Source: CBDUVZ01 sp965370805
GTDB lineage: Bacteria > Hydrothermota > Tepidihabitantia > Tepidihabitantales > Tepidihabitantaceae
Direction: 5' to 3'
Assembly (NCBI GenBank): GCA_965370805.1
Contig: CBDUVZ010000002.1
Location: 4,215 to 68,214, forward strand
Length of the DNA stretch: 64,000 nt
A program made the translations under genes and the position numbers. This document shows, piece after piece, positions 32,324-40,318 of this stretch. The notes beneath the pieces were generated by a model. That model was not told where the DNA came from and ran no database searches. It saw only the letters and a list, made by a program, of their open reading frames with translations. Each line of letters begins with the position of its first letter. Position 1 is the first letter of the stretch.

Positions 32324-33463
32324 TCAGGCGGTTGCCGCGAGCAAAGCACGGGCGGCCGCTTCCGCGCCGTCGGTCGGGTGTCTGCCGAAGCCACTTTCAG
32401 CCATCTGCCTCAGTCGTCCGGCCCGGCGCAGCCCGGATACAGTCAGACCGAGTCGTTCCGCGTCCGGGACGGCTGTAACCGGGAGGCAGACGCCTTGCTC
32501 CTCTGCGAACCGGCAGTTCAGCGGCGCGAACGGGCCGATGTGCGGCAGCAAGACAAACATCGGCAGGCCCAGACCGACCGCCCAGATAGTACGTTCGTGC
32601 GCGGCCGCGACCATGACGTCGAGCTGCGGGAACGTCTCCGCGGTGACGGTGGTTTCCTGTCGGCGGCTGTCGAAGACGATGACCTGCAGGGACCGGGCCG
32701 ATGCCGGCAGCCGGCGGTGCAGCCGTCCGGATTCCTTCGGGTCGGTGCCGGCGAAGACGATCACCCGGTGACCGACGTCGAGGCAGGACCTGACGCCGTC
32801 GACGATGAGCCGGACGTGCGGCCTCGGATATGCGCCCGAAGTGAAGAAGCCGATAGCCAGCGGTGTATCCGAGTTCAGCCTGCGAAGTCTTGCTTTAAAC
32901 GCCGATTCGGCCAGCCGGACGAGTTCGGGTTCGATGACCAGACCGGTGACGGATAGCGCTGACCGCTTGACGCCCAACGCCTGAAGCCCGGAAGCGGTTG
33001 ATTCGAGCGGCGCAAAGGTGCGCCAGGCATCAGGAACCGCGGCAACAGGCGGGGCCGCGATTTCCGCATGAAGGTATGCAACCCGGCAGACCGGGGCGAG
33101 GATATGAGCTACAAGCGGATGCTCGACCAGGCAGATGCCGGTGAATCCGGCCAGGCGTTTCCTGAGTGACGAACCGAGAACGGCAAGCTGCAATGGTGAC
33201 GGCTTCCCGCTTTTGCGCAGCCGGTTGTAGATGCCGGTCCGGATACCACCCTGCGCCCCGGCGTGATAGAGTGAGCGGGCCAGGTTCCAGGCGTACTTCG
33301 ACGTACCCGAGCATACCTGGTCAAGGGTGACCTGCGACAGTATCTCCTGTCCGGACTCCGGCAGACGGGAAAAAGCAAGCAGGACCGAGTCAAGGTAGGA
33401 AGGGTGACCTCGCCCGATTTCACTGGAGATGGCAATGAGGCGCAGTCCGGCTGAATCGGTCAT
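32324..33463 (-). CDS. GT-B-fold glycosyltransferase-like protein
   Basis: A 379-residue protein with an N-terminal ISSEIGRGHPSYLDSVL (GxGH motif as in MurG, MGDG synthase and related GT28-like enzymes) and a C-terminal nucleotide-sugar-like region, IVFAGTDPKES, DVMVAAAHERTIWAVGLGLPMFVLLPHIGPFAPLN. No signal peptide; likely peripheral on the inner membrane. It is the third gene of a 4-bp-overlapping set with mutM and an alpha/beta hydrolase. Donor and acceptor unknown; a glycolipid-forming role is inference from the fold. Confidence 0.6.
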   Translation of the reverse strand: MTDSAGLRLIAISSEIGRGHPSYLDSVLLAFSRLPESGQEILSQVTLDQVCSGTSKYAWNLARSLYHAGAQGGIRTGIYNRLRKSGKPSPLQLAVLGSSLRKRLAGFTGICLVEHPLVAHILAPVCRVAYLHAEIAAPPVAAVPDAWRTFAPLESTASGLQALGVKRSALSVTGLVIEPELVRLAESAFKARLRRLNSDTPLAIGFFTSGAYPRPHVRLIVDGVRSCLDVGHRVIVFAGTDPKESGRLHRRLPASARSLQVIVFDSRRQETTVTAETFPQLDVMVAAAHERTIWAVGLGLPMFVLLPHIGPFAPLNCRFAEEQGVCLPVTAVPDAERLGLTVSGLRRAGRLRQMAESGFGRHPTDGAEAAARALLAATA

Positions 33464-34314
33464 TTGTATTCAGCCAGGACGGTGATGTCGGAGCGCACTG
33501 CCGCACCTAGAAGCCAGGGGCGATTTCGGTCGTCTCCTTCGAGGTAGTAGCGCAGGAAGGCGGTCAGGTATGTCCGTACCGCCCGGAGTTGGGACTGACG
33601 GTTGAACGGCTCGAACCGGTCCTCGATGGCATTGGTGTGGTCGAGGTAGCCGTTGTGGCCGGCGTTGCGGATGCACAAGTAGAAGCAGGGGGCGGAGCAG
33701 GGGTCGTAGAACTGATTCCGCACATTCTCCGCTCGTGCGGTGCGGTCATTCTCTCCGGCCAGAACCAGCACTGGGATGTCCAAGCTCTCCACATGGGTCG
33801 CCCGCGAAACCAGGTAGGGTGACAGACCGGCAACCGCTCTCACGTGCCGGCCGCAGTCGCGACGGGCGGCCAGAAAAGCGGCGCCACCGCCCATCGAATG
33901 ACCAACCAGCGCAGCATTGCGTGGATTCAGTCCGACCCCGGGAAGCTCATTGAGGCTGTCGAGGAATACGAGCGCGGCCAGCATGTCGTTGGCGAGGCGC
34001 GCTGGCGGACGGAACAGTCCGGGGTCCGGATATCCGGGTACGAGGACGTAGAACCCGTGGGAAGACAGGTGGCGGCAGATGCTGTCGTAGCGGTCGATGC
34101 CGGCAAGGAAGCCGTGGCCGAACACGACCGCGGGTCGGTCACCGGGAATCGTGTCGTCGCGAACAGGCTTGTAGAGAATGCTTCTGAATCGGCGTGCGCC
34201 GGATGGGACTTCGATATGAGTGGTATCGACCTGCCACAGCCCCGGCCTATCCGGCGGAGCGAAACTCACCGCGGTGGAAACTGCCAGGAGCAGGGTGAGA
34301 AACAGGTCCCTCAC
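33460..34314 (-). CDS. Secreted alpha/beta hydrolase
   Basis: A 284-residue hydrolase of the dienelactone/chlorophyllase/cutinase-like group. Start GTG 34314 overlaps the mutM stop (GTGA). The signal peptide is LFLTLLLAVSTAVSFA. VVFGHGFLAGID forms the oxyanion region, VGHSMGGGAAFLA is the nucleophile elbow (Ser in GHSMG), VLAGENDRTA carries the Asp and NAGHNGYLDH the His. Substrate unknown: an ester hydrolase in the periplasm or outside. Start by ATG far upstream (34776) would only add antisense-of-mutM sequence. Confidence 0.8.
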   Translation of the reverse strand: MRDLFLTLLLAVSTAVSFAPPDRPGLWQVDTTHIEVPSGARRFRSILYKPVRDDTIPGDRPAVVFGHGFLAGIDRYDSICRHLSSHGFYVLVPGYPDPGLFRPPARLANDMLAALVFLDSLNELPGVGLNPRNAALVGHSMGGGAAFLAARRDCGRHVRAVAGLSPYLVSRATHVESLDIPVLVLAGENDRTARAENVRNQFYDPCSAPCFYLCIRNAGHNGYLDHTNAIEDRFEPFNRQSQLRAVRTYLTAFLRYYLEGDDRNRPWLLGAAVRSDITVLAEYK

Positions 34315-35156
34315 TTCAGGAGCCGGGATAGACGCCGGTCGGCCAGAATCCTGCCGCCGGTCTGGCATCCCGGGCAGTAGTAGGTAGTTGATTCCTTGTA
34401 GCTGACGCGGCGGACCCGATCTCCGCACTTCGGGCAGGGCTGGTCGAGCCGGTTGTGGACCCGCAGGAACGTCCGGTCGCGGCGGTCGGGGAGATGGTCG
34501 AGCGTCTTGAGATGCAGGATTGCGTCGAGCAGGACCTTCTTTACGCCCATGTAGAGCCGGATGGACTCCTCGGGCTTGAGTGCCCCGGTCTGCTGGAACG
34601 GAGAAAGCCGGGCTTCGAACAGGATTTCGTCCGAGTAGCAATTGCCAATACCACCGACTGCCCGCTGGTCGGTCAGGAACCTCTTCACGGTCCGGTTGCG
34701 GCGCTTGAGCGCGGAACGGAGCCGGCTCAGGGTGAACTGCGGACCGAGCGGGTCCAGGCCGAGTTGGGCAATCCATTCCACGTTCTGCACATCGGTGACG
34801 AGGTGGACCGCGACCCGGCGCTTGGAACCGGACTCGGCAACACGCAGGTCGGTCTTGTTGTCCAGATGCAGGGCGAGGAGATGGTGACGGGTCATCGGCT
34901 GGTTTGACGGGATGGTGATAAGACGGCCATTGAGCATCAAGTGGACGCAGAGATGGAGTTTGCTGTCGGTATTCAGGCTGAGGAACTTGCCCAGTCGCGA
35001 GATACTGCGGATATGGCCTTCCTTGAGTGCTTCGAGCGACGGGTCAACGGTCTTGAGCGTGGCGGGATGGCGCAATGTCGCGCCCAGGATGCGGCGCCCA
35101 GCCAGGGTCAGTCGCAGCCGGTCCTTGACGATTTCCAGTTCGGGCAGTTCAGGCAC
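34311..35156 (-). CDS. mutM: Formamidopyrimidine-DNA glycosylase
   Basis: A 281-residue Fpg/MutM that excises 8-oxoguanine and formamidopyrimidines. The catalytic N-terminus PELPELEIVK must follow directly after the start, which fixes the start at GTG 35156. ERRNRT-like KRRNRTVKRFLTDQRAVGGIGNCYSDEILF is the helix-two-turn-helix region, and the C-terminal zinc finger is QPCPKCG...YYCPGCQ. A -10 box ends 5 nt before the GTG, so the mRNA is probably leaderless. It heads an operon with the hydrolase and the GT-B protein. Confidence 0.93.
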   Translation of the reverse strand: MPELPELEIVKDRLRLTLAGRRILGATLRHPATLKTVDPSLEALKEGHIRSISRLGKFLSLNTDSKLHLCVHLMLNGRLITIPSNQPMTRHHLLALHLDNKTDLRVAESGSKRRVAVHLVTDVQNVEWIAQLGLDPLGPQFTLSRLRSALKRRNRTVKRFLTDQRAVGGIGNCYSDEILFEARLSPFQQTGALKPEESIRLYMGVKKVLLDAILHLKTLDHLPDRRDRTFLRVHNRLDQPCPKCGDRVRRVSYKESTTYYCPGCQTGGRILADRRLSRLLK

Positions 35157-35161
35157 GCATA

Positions 35162-35189
35162 AGACTAGGAAAGGATGACGCTGCGTCAA
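35162..35189 (-). promoter_or_regulatory. mutM promoter, leaderless type
   Basis: On the minus strand TTGACG (35184-35189), 16 nt, TAGTCT (35162-35167), TATGC, GTG. Confidence 0.65.
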
Positions 35190-35207
35190 CCCGGTGTATT
35201 TCGCGAC

Positions 35208-35235
35208 TTGACAGCTCCCGGGAACCGGGTATGAT
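35208..35235 (+). promoter_or_regulatory. Promoter of the ABC exporter operon
   Basis: TTGACA (35208-35213), 16 nt, TATGAT (35230-35235). The leader to the TTG start at 35401 is about 160 nt and contains the hairpin at 35296-35319. Confidence 0.7.
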
Positions 35236-35295
35236 GGTGACTTCAAGCTGTGAGTTGTATGATGATCAGGAACTGAAATACCAACACCGGCGTTG

Positions 35296-35319
35296 AGCCT
35301 GTCGGGCAGTCCCGAGGCT
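35296..35319 (+). repeat. Palindromic repeat-like hairpin in the exporter leader
   Basis: AGCC and TCGGG pair with CCCGA and GGCT around a CAGT loop. The sequence resembles the short GC-rich palindromes dispersed in many genomes (compare the element at 62748-62774). It could affect exporter expression. Confidence 0.45.
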
Positions 35320-35400
35320 TGCGCGGATGCACACAATCGGGTAAAGTCCAAACTGAAGACAAATCAGTATGTGTTTGAGATGAACTGGAGAGCGTAGACC

Positions 35401-37185
35401 TTGTTTTACCACGGAGCAGGCCTGAGCGACGAAGAGACCAAGCCAACCGGTAAGGCTTCGGTCTACATCAGACGGCTGTGGCCGTTTTTCCGGACCTATC
35501 TGGGCCGGGTCATTGCGGCCGGGGGCCTGGTCCTGGTGTCGACCGGGCTGGGTCTGCTCGGGCCGCTGCTCCTGAAGCGGGCGATTGACGTCAATATCGG
35601 GGGCGGAGACCTGGGCGGTCTGGCGGTCACTTCGCTTGTCTACCTCGGGCTGCAGGGCGGGGTTTTCTTTGCCACCTTTTTCCAGATGGTGTGGCTGTTC
35701 CAGGTGGGTGAATCCGGAGCCGCGGACCTGAAGCAGGCCGTGTTCCGCCACCTGCTCGACGTACCGGTCTCCTTCTTCGACAAGCATCCGGTCGGCAAGC
35801 TGATTTCCCGGGTCGAGAGCGACACCGAAGCGCTGAAGATGCTCTTCACCCGCACTTCGGTGATGCTCCTGCAGAGCGCCCTGATGCTGGTCGGGATGAG
35901 CCTGATCATGGCTCTGACCAGTTGGCGTTTGTACCTTCTTGTGCTGGCCCTGATGCCGCCTTTTATTATCGCGTTCTGGGTGTTCCAGCGCAAGGTAAGA
36001 CCGGTTTACATCGGGGTCCGGCGTTCGGTCGCGGAGATCAACAGCCTGGTCAGCGAAGCGCTCAAAGGCCTGCCGGTTGTCCAGGTGTTCTGCCGGCAGC
36101 AGTGGTTCGCGGACCGGATGAACAACCTGAACCGGCAGAAGTATCGGGGCGAGATGAAAGCGATGACGCTCTGGTACACGGTCTGGTTCCTGGTTGATTT
36201 CGGCGAAGTGCTGGGGCTCGGGCTGGTCCTTGGTTTCGGCGGGATGATGGCGCTGCGCGGTGACTTGACTATCGGCACCCTGTTCATGTTTGTGGCATAC
36301 ATCACCCGGCTTTTCTGGCCGCTCCGGATGATCTCCGACCAGATAAACGTGATGCAGCGGGCTTTTGCATCCGCGGAGCGGGTGTTCGGGATGCTTGACC
36401 AGAAACCGGAGCCGGAAGGCGAACAGATTGACGGACAGTTGAGCCTCAGGGAAGGAATTGTGTTCGAGAAAGTCGGGTTTGCGTACGACGGTGAGAAGTT
36501 CGTGCTGAACGACATCGACCTGGTGGTGCGCAAGGGTGAGAAAGTGGCCCTGGTGGGCGAGACCGGCGGGGGCAAGAGTTCGATCGTGAACCTGGTCCTC
36601 AAGTTCTACACTGCGCAGCAGGGCCGGATTCTGTTCGACGGGCGGAACCTGGCGGACATGGACCGGCACCAGTTGCGCGGAACGGTCGGGTTCGTACCCC
36701 AGGAAGTCATCATGTTCCCGGGCACAGTGCTCGACAACCTGCGAATGATGGACTCGACCGTGCCGCGCGAAACGGTAATCGAAGCGGCGAAGCGGGCGAG
36801 GATTCATGAAGCGGTGCTCAAGTTCCCGAACGGATACGACACCAACCTGATTGAGCGCGGGGTGAATTTCTCGCTCGGCGAGCGGCAATTGCTGGCATTC
36901 GCCCGGGCCCTGGTGTTCGACCCGCAGATACTGATTCTGGACGAAGCCACTTCCTCGGTTGACCCGCACACCGAGCAACTGATTCAGGAAGGCCTGGCTG
37001 AACTGCTTGTTGGCAGGACCGCGATTATTGTGGCCCACCGGCTGGCCACAATCCAGATGGTTGACCGGATCATCGTGGTGCACAAGGGTCGGATTGCCGA
37101 GCAGGGAAGCCATGAAGAATTGCTGGCTCAGGACGGGCTGTACGCCCGATTCTACAAGCTGCAATACGTTGGCGGGCAAGCATGA
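35401..37185 (+). CDS. ABC exporter subunit A (consensus ATP site, degenerate signature)
   Basis: A 594-residue half-transporter: six helices in residues 20-330, then an ABC domain. Walker A is GETGGGKSS (about 386), Walker B ILILDEATSS with a normal catalytic Glu (about 515), H-loop AHRLA. The signature is FSLGERQ instead of LSGGQ. It overlaps the next subunit by 4 bp and forms a heterodimer with it (see that entry). The start is TTG 35401, 10 nt after GGAG; no other start is available because TAG precedes it. Substrates of this class range from lipids to drugs; none can be assigned. Confidence 0.88.
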   Translation: MFYHGAGLSDEETKPTGKASVYIRRLWPFFRTYLGRVIAAGGLVLVSTGLGLLGPLLLKRAIDVNIGGGDLGGLAVTSLVYLGLQGGVFFATFFQMVWLFQVGESGAADLKQAVFRHLLDVPVSFFDKHPVGKLISRVESDTEALKMLFTRTSVMLLQSALMLVGMSLIMALTSWRLYLLVLALMPPFIIAFWVFQRKVRPVYIGVRRSVAEINSLVSEALKGLPVVQVFCRQQWFADRMNNLNRQKYRGEMKAMTLWYTVWFLVDFGEVLGLGLVLGFGGMMALRGDLTIGTLFMFVAYITRLFWPLRMISDQINVMQRAFASAERVFGMLDQKPEPEGEQIDGQLSLREGIVFEKVGFAYDGEKFVLNDIDLVVRKGEKVALVGETGGGKSSIVNLVLKFYTAQQGRILFDGRNLADMDRHQLRGTVGFVPQEVIMFPGTVLDNLRMMDSTVPRETVIEAAKRARIHEAVLKFPNGYDTNLIERGVNFSLGERQLLAFARALVFDPQILILDEATSSVDPHTEQLIQEGLAELLVGRTAIIVAHRLATIQMVDRIIVVHKGRIAEQGSHEELLAQDGLYARFYKLQYVGGQA

Positions 37186-38912
37186 GCAAGCTGGCGCTGG
37201 TCTGGAATTTCTGGAAGCGGCACAGGACCTGGACAACGGTGCTGGTCCTGAGCACGCTGGCTATGACCGTGTTGTCCCTGGCATTCCCATATGTGCTGCG
37301 ATTCATCATCGACGGCATCAAGCAGGACATTGACCAATCCCGGCTCATTCGCTACGTGCTGCTGCTCGCCGGGCTCGGGTTCCTGCGAGCCTTGAGCGAA
37401 GCAATTCTGCCTTGGCACCGGGGCCGGACCAACGAGCGGTTCCAGTGGACGGTGCGCAACCGCGTCTTCCGGAAGATGATGGACATGGGACATTCGTTCA
37501 CCAACAAGTTCCCGACCGGTGATGCGATGGAGCGGCTTGACCACGATTTGGAAGAGTTGTCCTGGTTCGCCTGTTCCGGCCTGTTCCGGACTGTCAGCGC
37601 GGTGTTCACGGTTCTGTTCGCTCTCGGGGTGATGATCAGCATGAACTCGCTCCTGACCCTTATCACCGTGCTGCCGATGGGTATCGGAGTCATCGTCTGG
37701 ATGAAGCTCGGACCGCTGGTCTATGCGCGCTACAAGAGATGGCGCAAGAAGATCTCCGAGATAAACAACCGGATTGAATCGTCGTTCACCGGTATCAGGC
37801 TGGTCAAAGGCTACAACATGGAAGACCGGGTCGGGGCCCGGTTCAGGCAGACGCTCGACGAGCGGGTCCGGGATGCGGTTATCACTACCAGGACCGAGAT
37901 GAGGATTCACGTCTTCTACCAGGCGATTTCCGAAATCGGAATCCTGCTGGTGCTCTGGGCCGGCGGATTCCTGGTCATCGGGGGCCGGCTCACCCTGGGT
38001 GAGTTCGTTGCGTTCAACGCCTATATCCTGATGCTGGTCGGGCCGATGTTCGACATCGGCAACCTGTTCGTCTCCGGGCGCAGGGCTCAGGCCGGGGCGG
38101 AACGGGTCTCCGCGCTCGAGCAGCACTCGACCGAAGTGAGCCCGCCGGACAAACCCGGGCAGGTAGACCCCGGGACCCTGACGCTTGAAAACGTTGATTT
38201 CGCCTATGATAAAGAGCAGGTGCTGAAGAACGTGAGCATGATTTTTCCGGCCGGTTCCCGAATCGGAATTGCGGGTACGGTCGGCTCGGGCAAGAGCACG
38301 ATATTCCGGCTGCTGTTCCGGCTGGCCGACCCGCAGAAAGGCAGGGTCCGGCTTGACGGTCATGACGTGCGTCTGCTTGACCTGGATAGATACCGGCAGT
38401 TGTTCGGGTATGCACCGCAGGAAGCGACGCTGTTCTCGGACACGCTCAAGAACAACATCGCATTCGGGCGCGAGGAAGACGGTGACTCCGAACTCGACCA
38501 GATGGTCTCATTTGCCCAACTCTCTTCAGACGTGGCCGACATGTCCAAAGGATTTGAGGAGAAACTGGGCGAGCGGGGAACCAGGCTTTCGGGCGGTCAG
38601 AAGGAGCGGGTCGCGATTGCCCGGGCCCTGGTCGGCAAGCCCCGGATACTCGTGTTCGATGACGCCACTTCGGCCCTGGACGCCGAAACCGAGAAAGAGC
38701 TGATTCGCCGGTTGAGTGAAGAACTAGGCGACGCGACGGTCATCATCGTTTCCCACCGGCTCTCGATCCTGTCCGAGTGCGACCGGATTTACGTCCTCGA
38801 CCGGGGCGAAGTCAAAGAAGAAGGAACCCACCAGGAACTGCTCGGGCGTCGCGGTCTGTACTGGGACCTGTACGAACGCCAACTCATCAAGGAAGAATTG
38901 GAACGGCTGTAG
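37182..38912 (+). CDS. ABC exporter subunit B (degenerate Walker B, intact signature)
   Basis: A 576-residue partner half-transporter with six helices and an ABC domain. Walker A is GTVGSGKST (about 365), the signature is a canonical LSGGQKERV (about 469), but Walker B reads ILVFDDATSALD, with Asp in place of the catalytic Glu. Paired with subunit A this gives one complete ATP site (A's Walker motifs with B's LSGGQ) and one degenerate site, exactly the arrangement known from heterodimeric exporters such as TM287/288 and BmrCD. Start ATG 37182 overlaps the previous stop. Confidence 0.9.
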   Translation: MSKLALVWNFWKRHRTWTTVLVLSTLAMTVLSLAFPYVLRFIIDGIKQDIDQSRLIRYVLLLAGLGFLRALSEAILPWHRGRTNERFQWTVRNRVFRKMMDMGHSFTNKFPTGDAMERLDHDLEELSWFACSGLFRTVSAVFTVLFALGVMISMNSLLTLITVLPMGIGVIVWMKLGPLVYARYKRWRKKISEINNRIESSFTGIRLVKGYNMEDRVGARFRQTLDERVRDAVITTRTEMRIHVFYQAISEIGILLVLWAGGFLVIGGRLTLGEFVAFNAYILMLVGPMFDIGNLFVSGRRAQAGAERVSALEQHSTEVSPPDKPGQVDPGTLTLENVDFAYDKEQVLKNVSMIFPAGSRIGIAGTVGSGKSTIFRLLFRLADPQKGRVRLDGHDVRLLDLDRYRQLFGYAPQEATLFSDTLKNNIAFGREEDGDSELDQMVSFAQLSSDVADMSKGFEEKLGERGTRLSGGQKERVAIARALVGKPRILVFDDATSALDAETEKELIRRLSEELGDATVIIVSHRLSILSECDRIYVLDRGEVKEEGTHQELLGRRGLYWDLYERQLIKEELERL

Positions 38913-38932
38913 CAGGCTTTCGGTCCCGGTCC

Positions 38933-40309
38933 TCAGCGCTGGATGACGACCTTGTGGACCGCTAACCGCTCACCGCTATCCGCTTCCCGCCGCAAGAAAT
39001 ACACGCCCGGGGAGAGATGCCGGATGTCGTTCTCGCCCGGCGCGAGTTCCGCGACCTTCCGGCCGGAGATGTCGAGGAGGACGCACGACGCACCACGCTT
39101 GACGCCGGATGCTTCAGGCAGGAACAGTACGTCGCGTACAATTGCGGCCGGAAGCTGTCTGCCATTCGTCATTCGCAATTCGGCATTCGGCATGTCCTGG
39201 ATTCCCGGCGGCACGCTGTCGCGGATGACCGAGATGCTGGAACTCTCATAGTTGCCCACGTACGTCCGGTTCTGCATCGGGTTCCAGGTCATAGCGTACG
39301 GGTACTCCCCGACCCCAATCGTCTTGACCACGACATTGCTCGCACCGTCAATCACAGTCACGTCGTCGCTTTCCAGATTGGCGCAGTACACCTTGTTGTT
39401 CGTCTTGTTGAACACCAGTGCAGAAGGTTCAGAGCCGGCCGCAACCGTCGCAATAACCGTATTCAGAGCGCCGTCAATCACGGTCACACTCCCGCTGCCC
39501 GAGTTTGCGCAATAGACCCTGTTCTCGGTCCGGTTGTAGCACAACGCCTTGGGCTGGATTCCCACGCTGACCGTCGCAATCACGCTGTCGGATGCACCGT
39601 CGATAACTGTTACGGTCGAATCGAGATTGGTGGTGGTTCCGCTGTTGGCGCAGTACATCCTGTTGTCCTGCGAGTTGTAGCAGAAAGCACAGGCATGAAA
39701 CCCCGCGGGCACGGCCACTATGACGCTGTCAGCCGCGCCGTCAATCACTGAGACGGTCCGGGAGTACGGATTCGCGCAATAGACCTTGTTGTCGGCCGGG
39801 TTGTAAGCCAGGGCAAAGGGATAGGCTCCGACGTCCACAGTTGCAATCACGCCGCTCGTGGCACCGTCTATCACTGAAACGGTGTTGTCCAGCGCGTTCG
39901 CGCAGTAGACTTTGTTGTCGGCGGGATTCCAACACAAGGCCCGGGGCTGGCGCCCGACTGCCACGGTCGCAATCACGGCATTGGTCTCACCGTCAATGAC
40001 AACAACTGTATCAATGTCACTGTCAACATCGTGGGTGCAATACACCCGATTGTCGGTTGAGTTGTGGCACAGCACATAAGGGTAGCGCATCGTCGGGATG
40101 GTTGCGATTATGCTGTTTGACGCGCCGTCGATGACGGCAATGTTGTCGCGCAGGTTGTTCGAGCAGTAAACCCTGTTACCGGTTGGATTGTAGCACAGCC
40201 CCACCGGAAAGGAATTGGACTGCAACTGTATCGTCGTCTCCAGCCACTGGCCGGACGCGACCGACGAAGTCAGAATGCAGAGCGCAGAAACCAAAACACA
40301 GGATTTCAT
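38933..40309 (-). CDS. Secreted YVTN beta-propeller protein with sorting domain
   Basis: A 458-residue exported protein. Signal peptide VLVSALCILTSSVASG. Eight or so YVTN/YncE-type repeats of about 43 residues follow, with NKVYCANxxxxTVSVIDGA strings and a Cys in most blades; then a linker MPNAELRMTNGRQ translated from a heptamer repeat (39164-39195) and a sorting domain with LLDISGRKVAEL, HLSPGVYFLRR and HKVVIQR. It starts 9 bp after the larger paralogue and is probably cotranscribed. YVTN propellers occur in archaeal and bacterial surface-layer proteins; function here unknown. Confidence 0.87.
   Translation of the reverse strand: MKSCVLVSALCILTSSVASGQWLETTIQLQSNSFPVGLCYNPTGNRVYCSNNLRDNIAVIDGASNSIIATIPTMRYPYVLCHNSTDNRVYCTHDVDSDIDTVVVIDGETNAVIATVAVGRQPRALCWNPADNKVYCANALDNTVSVIDGATSGVIATVDVGAYPFALAYNPADNKVYCANPYSRTVSVIDGAADSVIVAVPAGFHACAFCYNSQDNRMYCANSGTTTNLDSTVTVIDGASDSVIATVSVGIQPKALCYNRTENRVYCANSGSGSVTVIDGALNTVIATVAAGSEPSALVFNKTNNKVYCANLESDDVTVIDGASNVVVKTIGVGEYPYAMTWNPMQNRTYVGNYESSSISVIRDSVPPGIQDMPNAELRMTNGRQLPAAIVRDVLFLPEASGVKRGASCVLLDISGRKVAELAPGENDIRHLSPGVYFLRREADSGERLAVHKVVIQR
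39164..39195 (+). repeat. Heptanucleotide repeat, translated in a linker
   Basis: Four ATTCGGC-like units inside the YVTN gene at the boundary between propeller and sorting domain. Confidence 0.65.
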
Positions 40310-40318
40310 GATAGCTCG

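Noticed and set aside
35266..37236. 656-codon open frame on the minus strand
   Set aside because: It lies antisense to a clear ABC exporter gene with all motifs; composition (H, P, Q, R rich) is that of a shadow frame.
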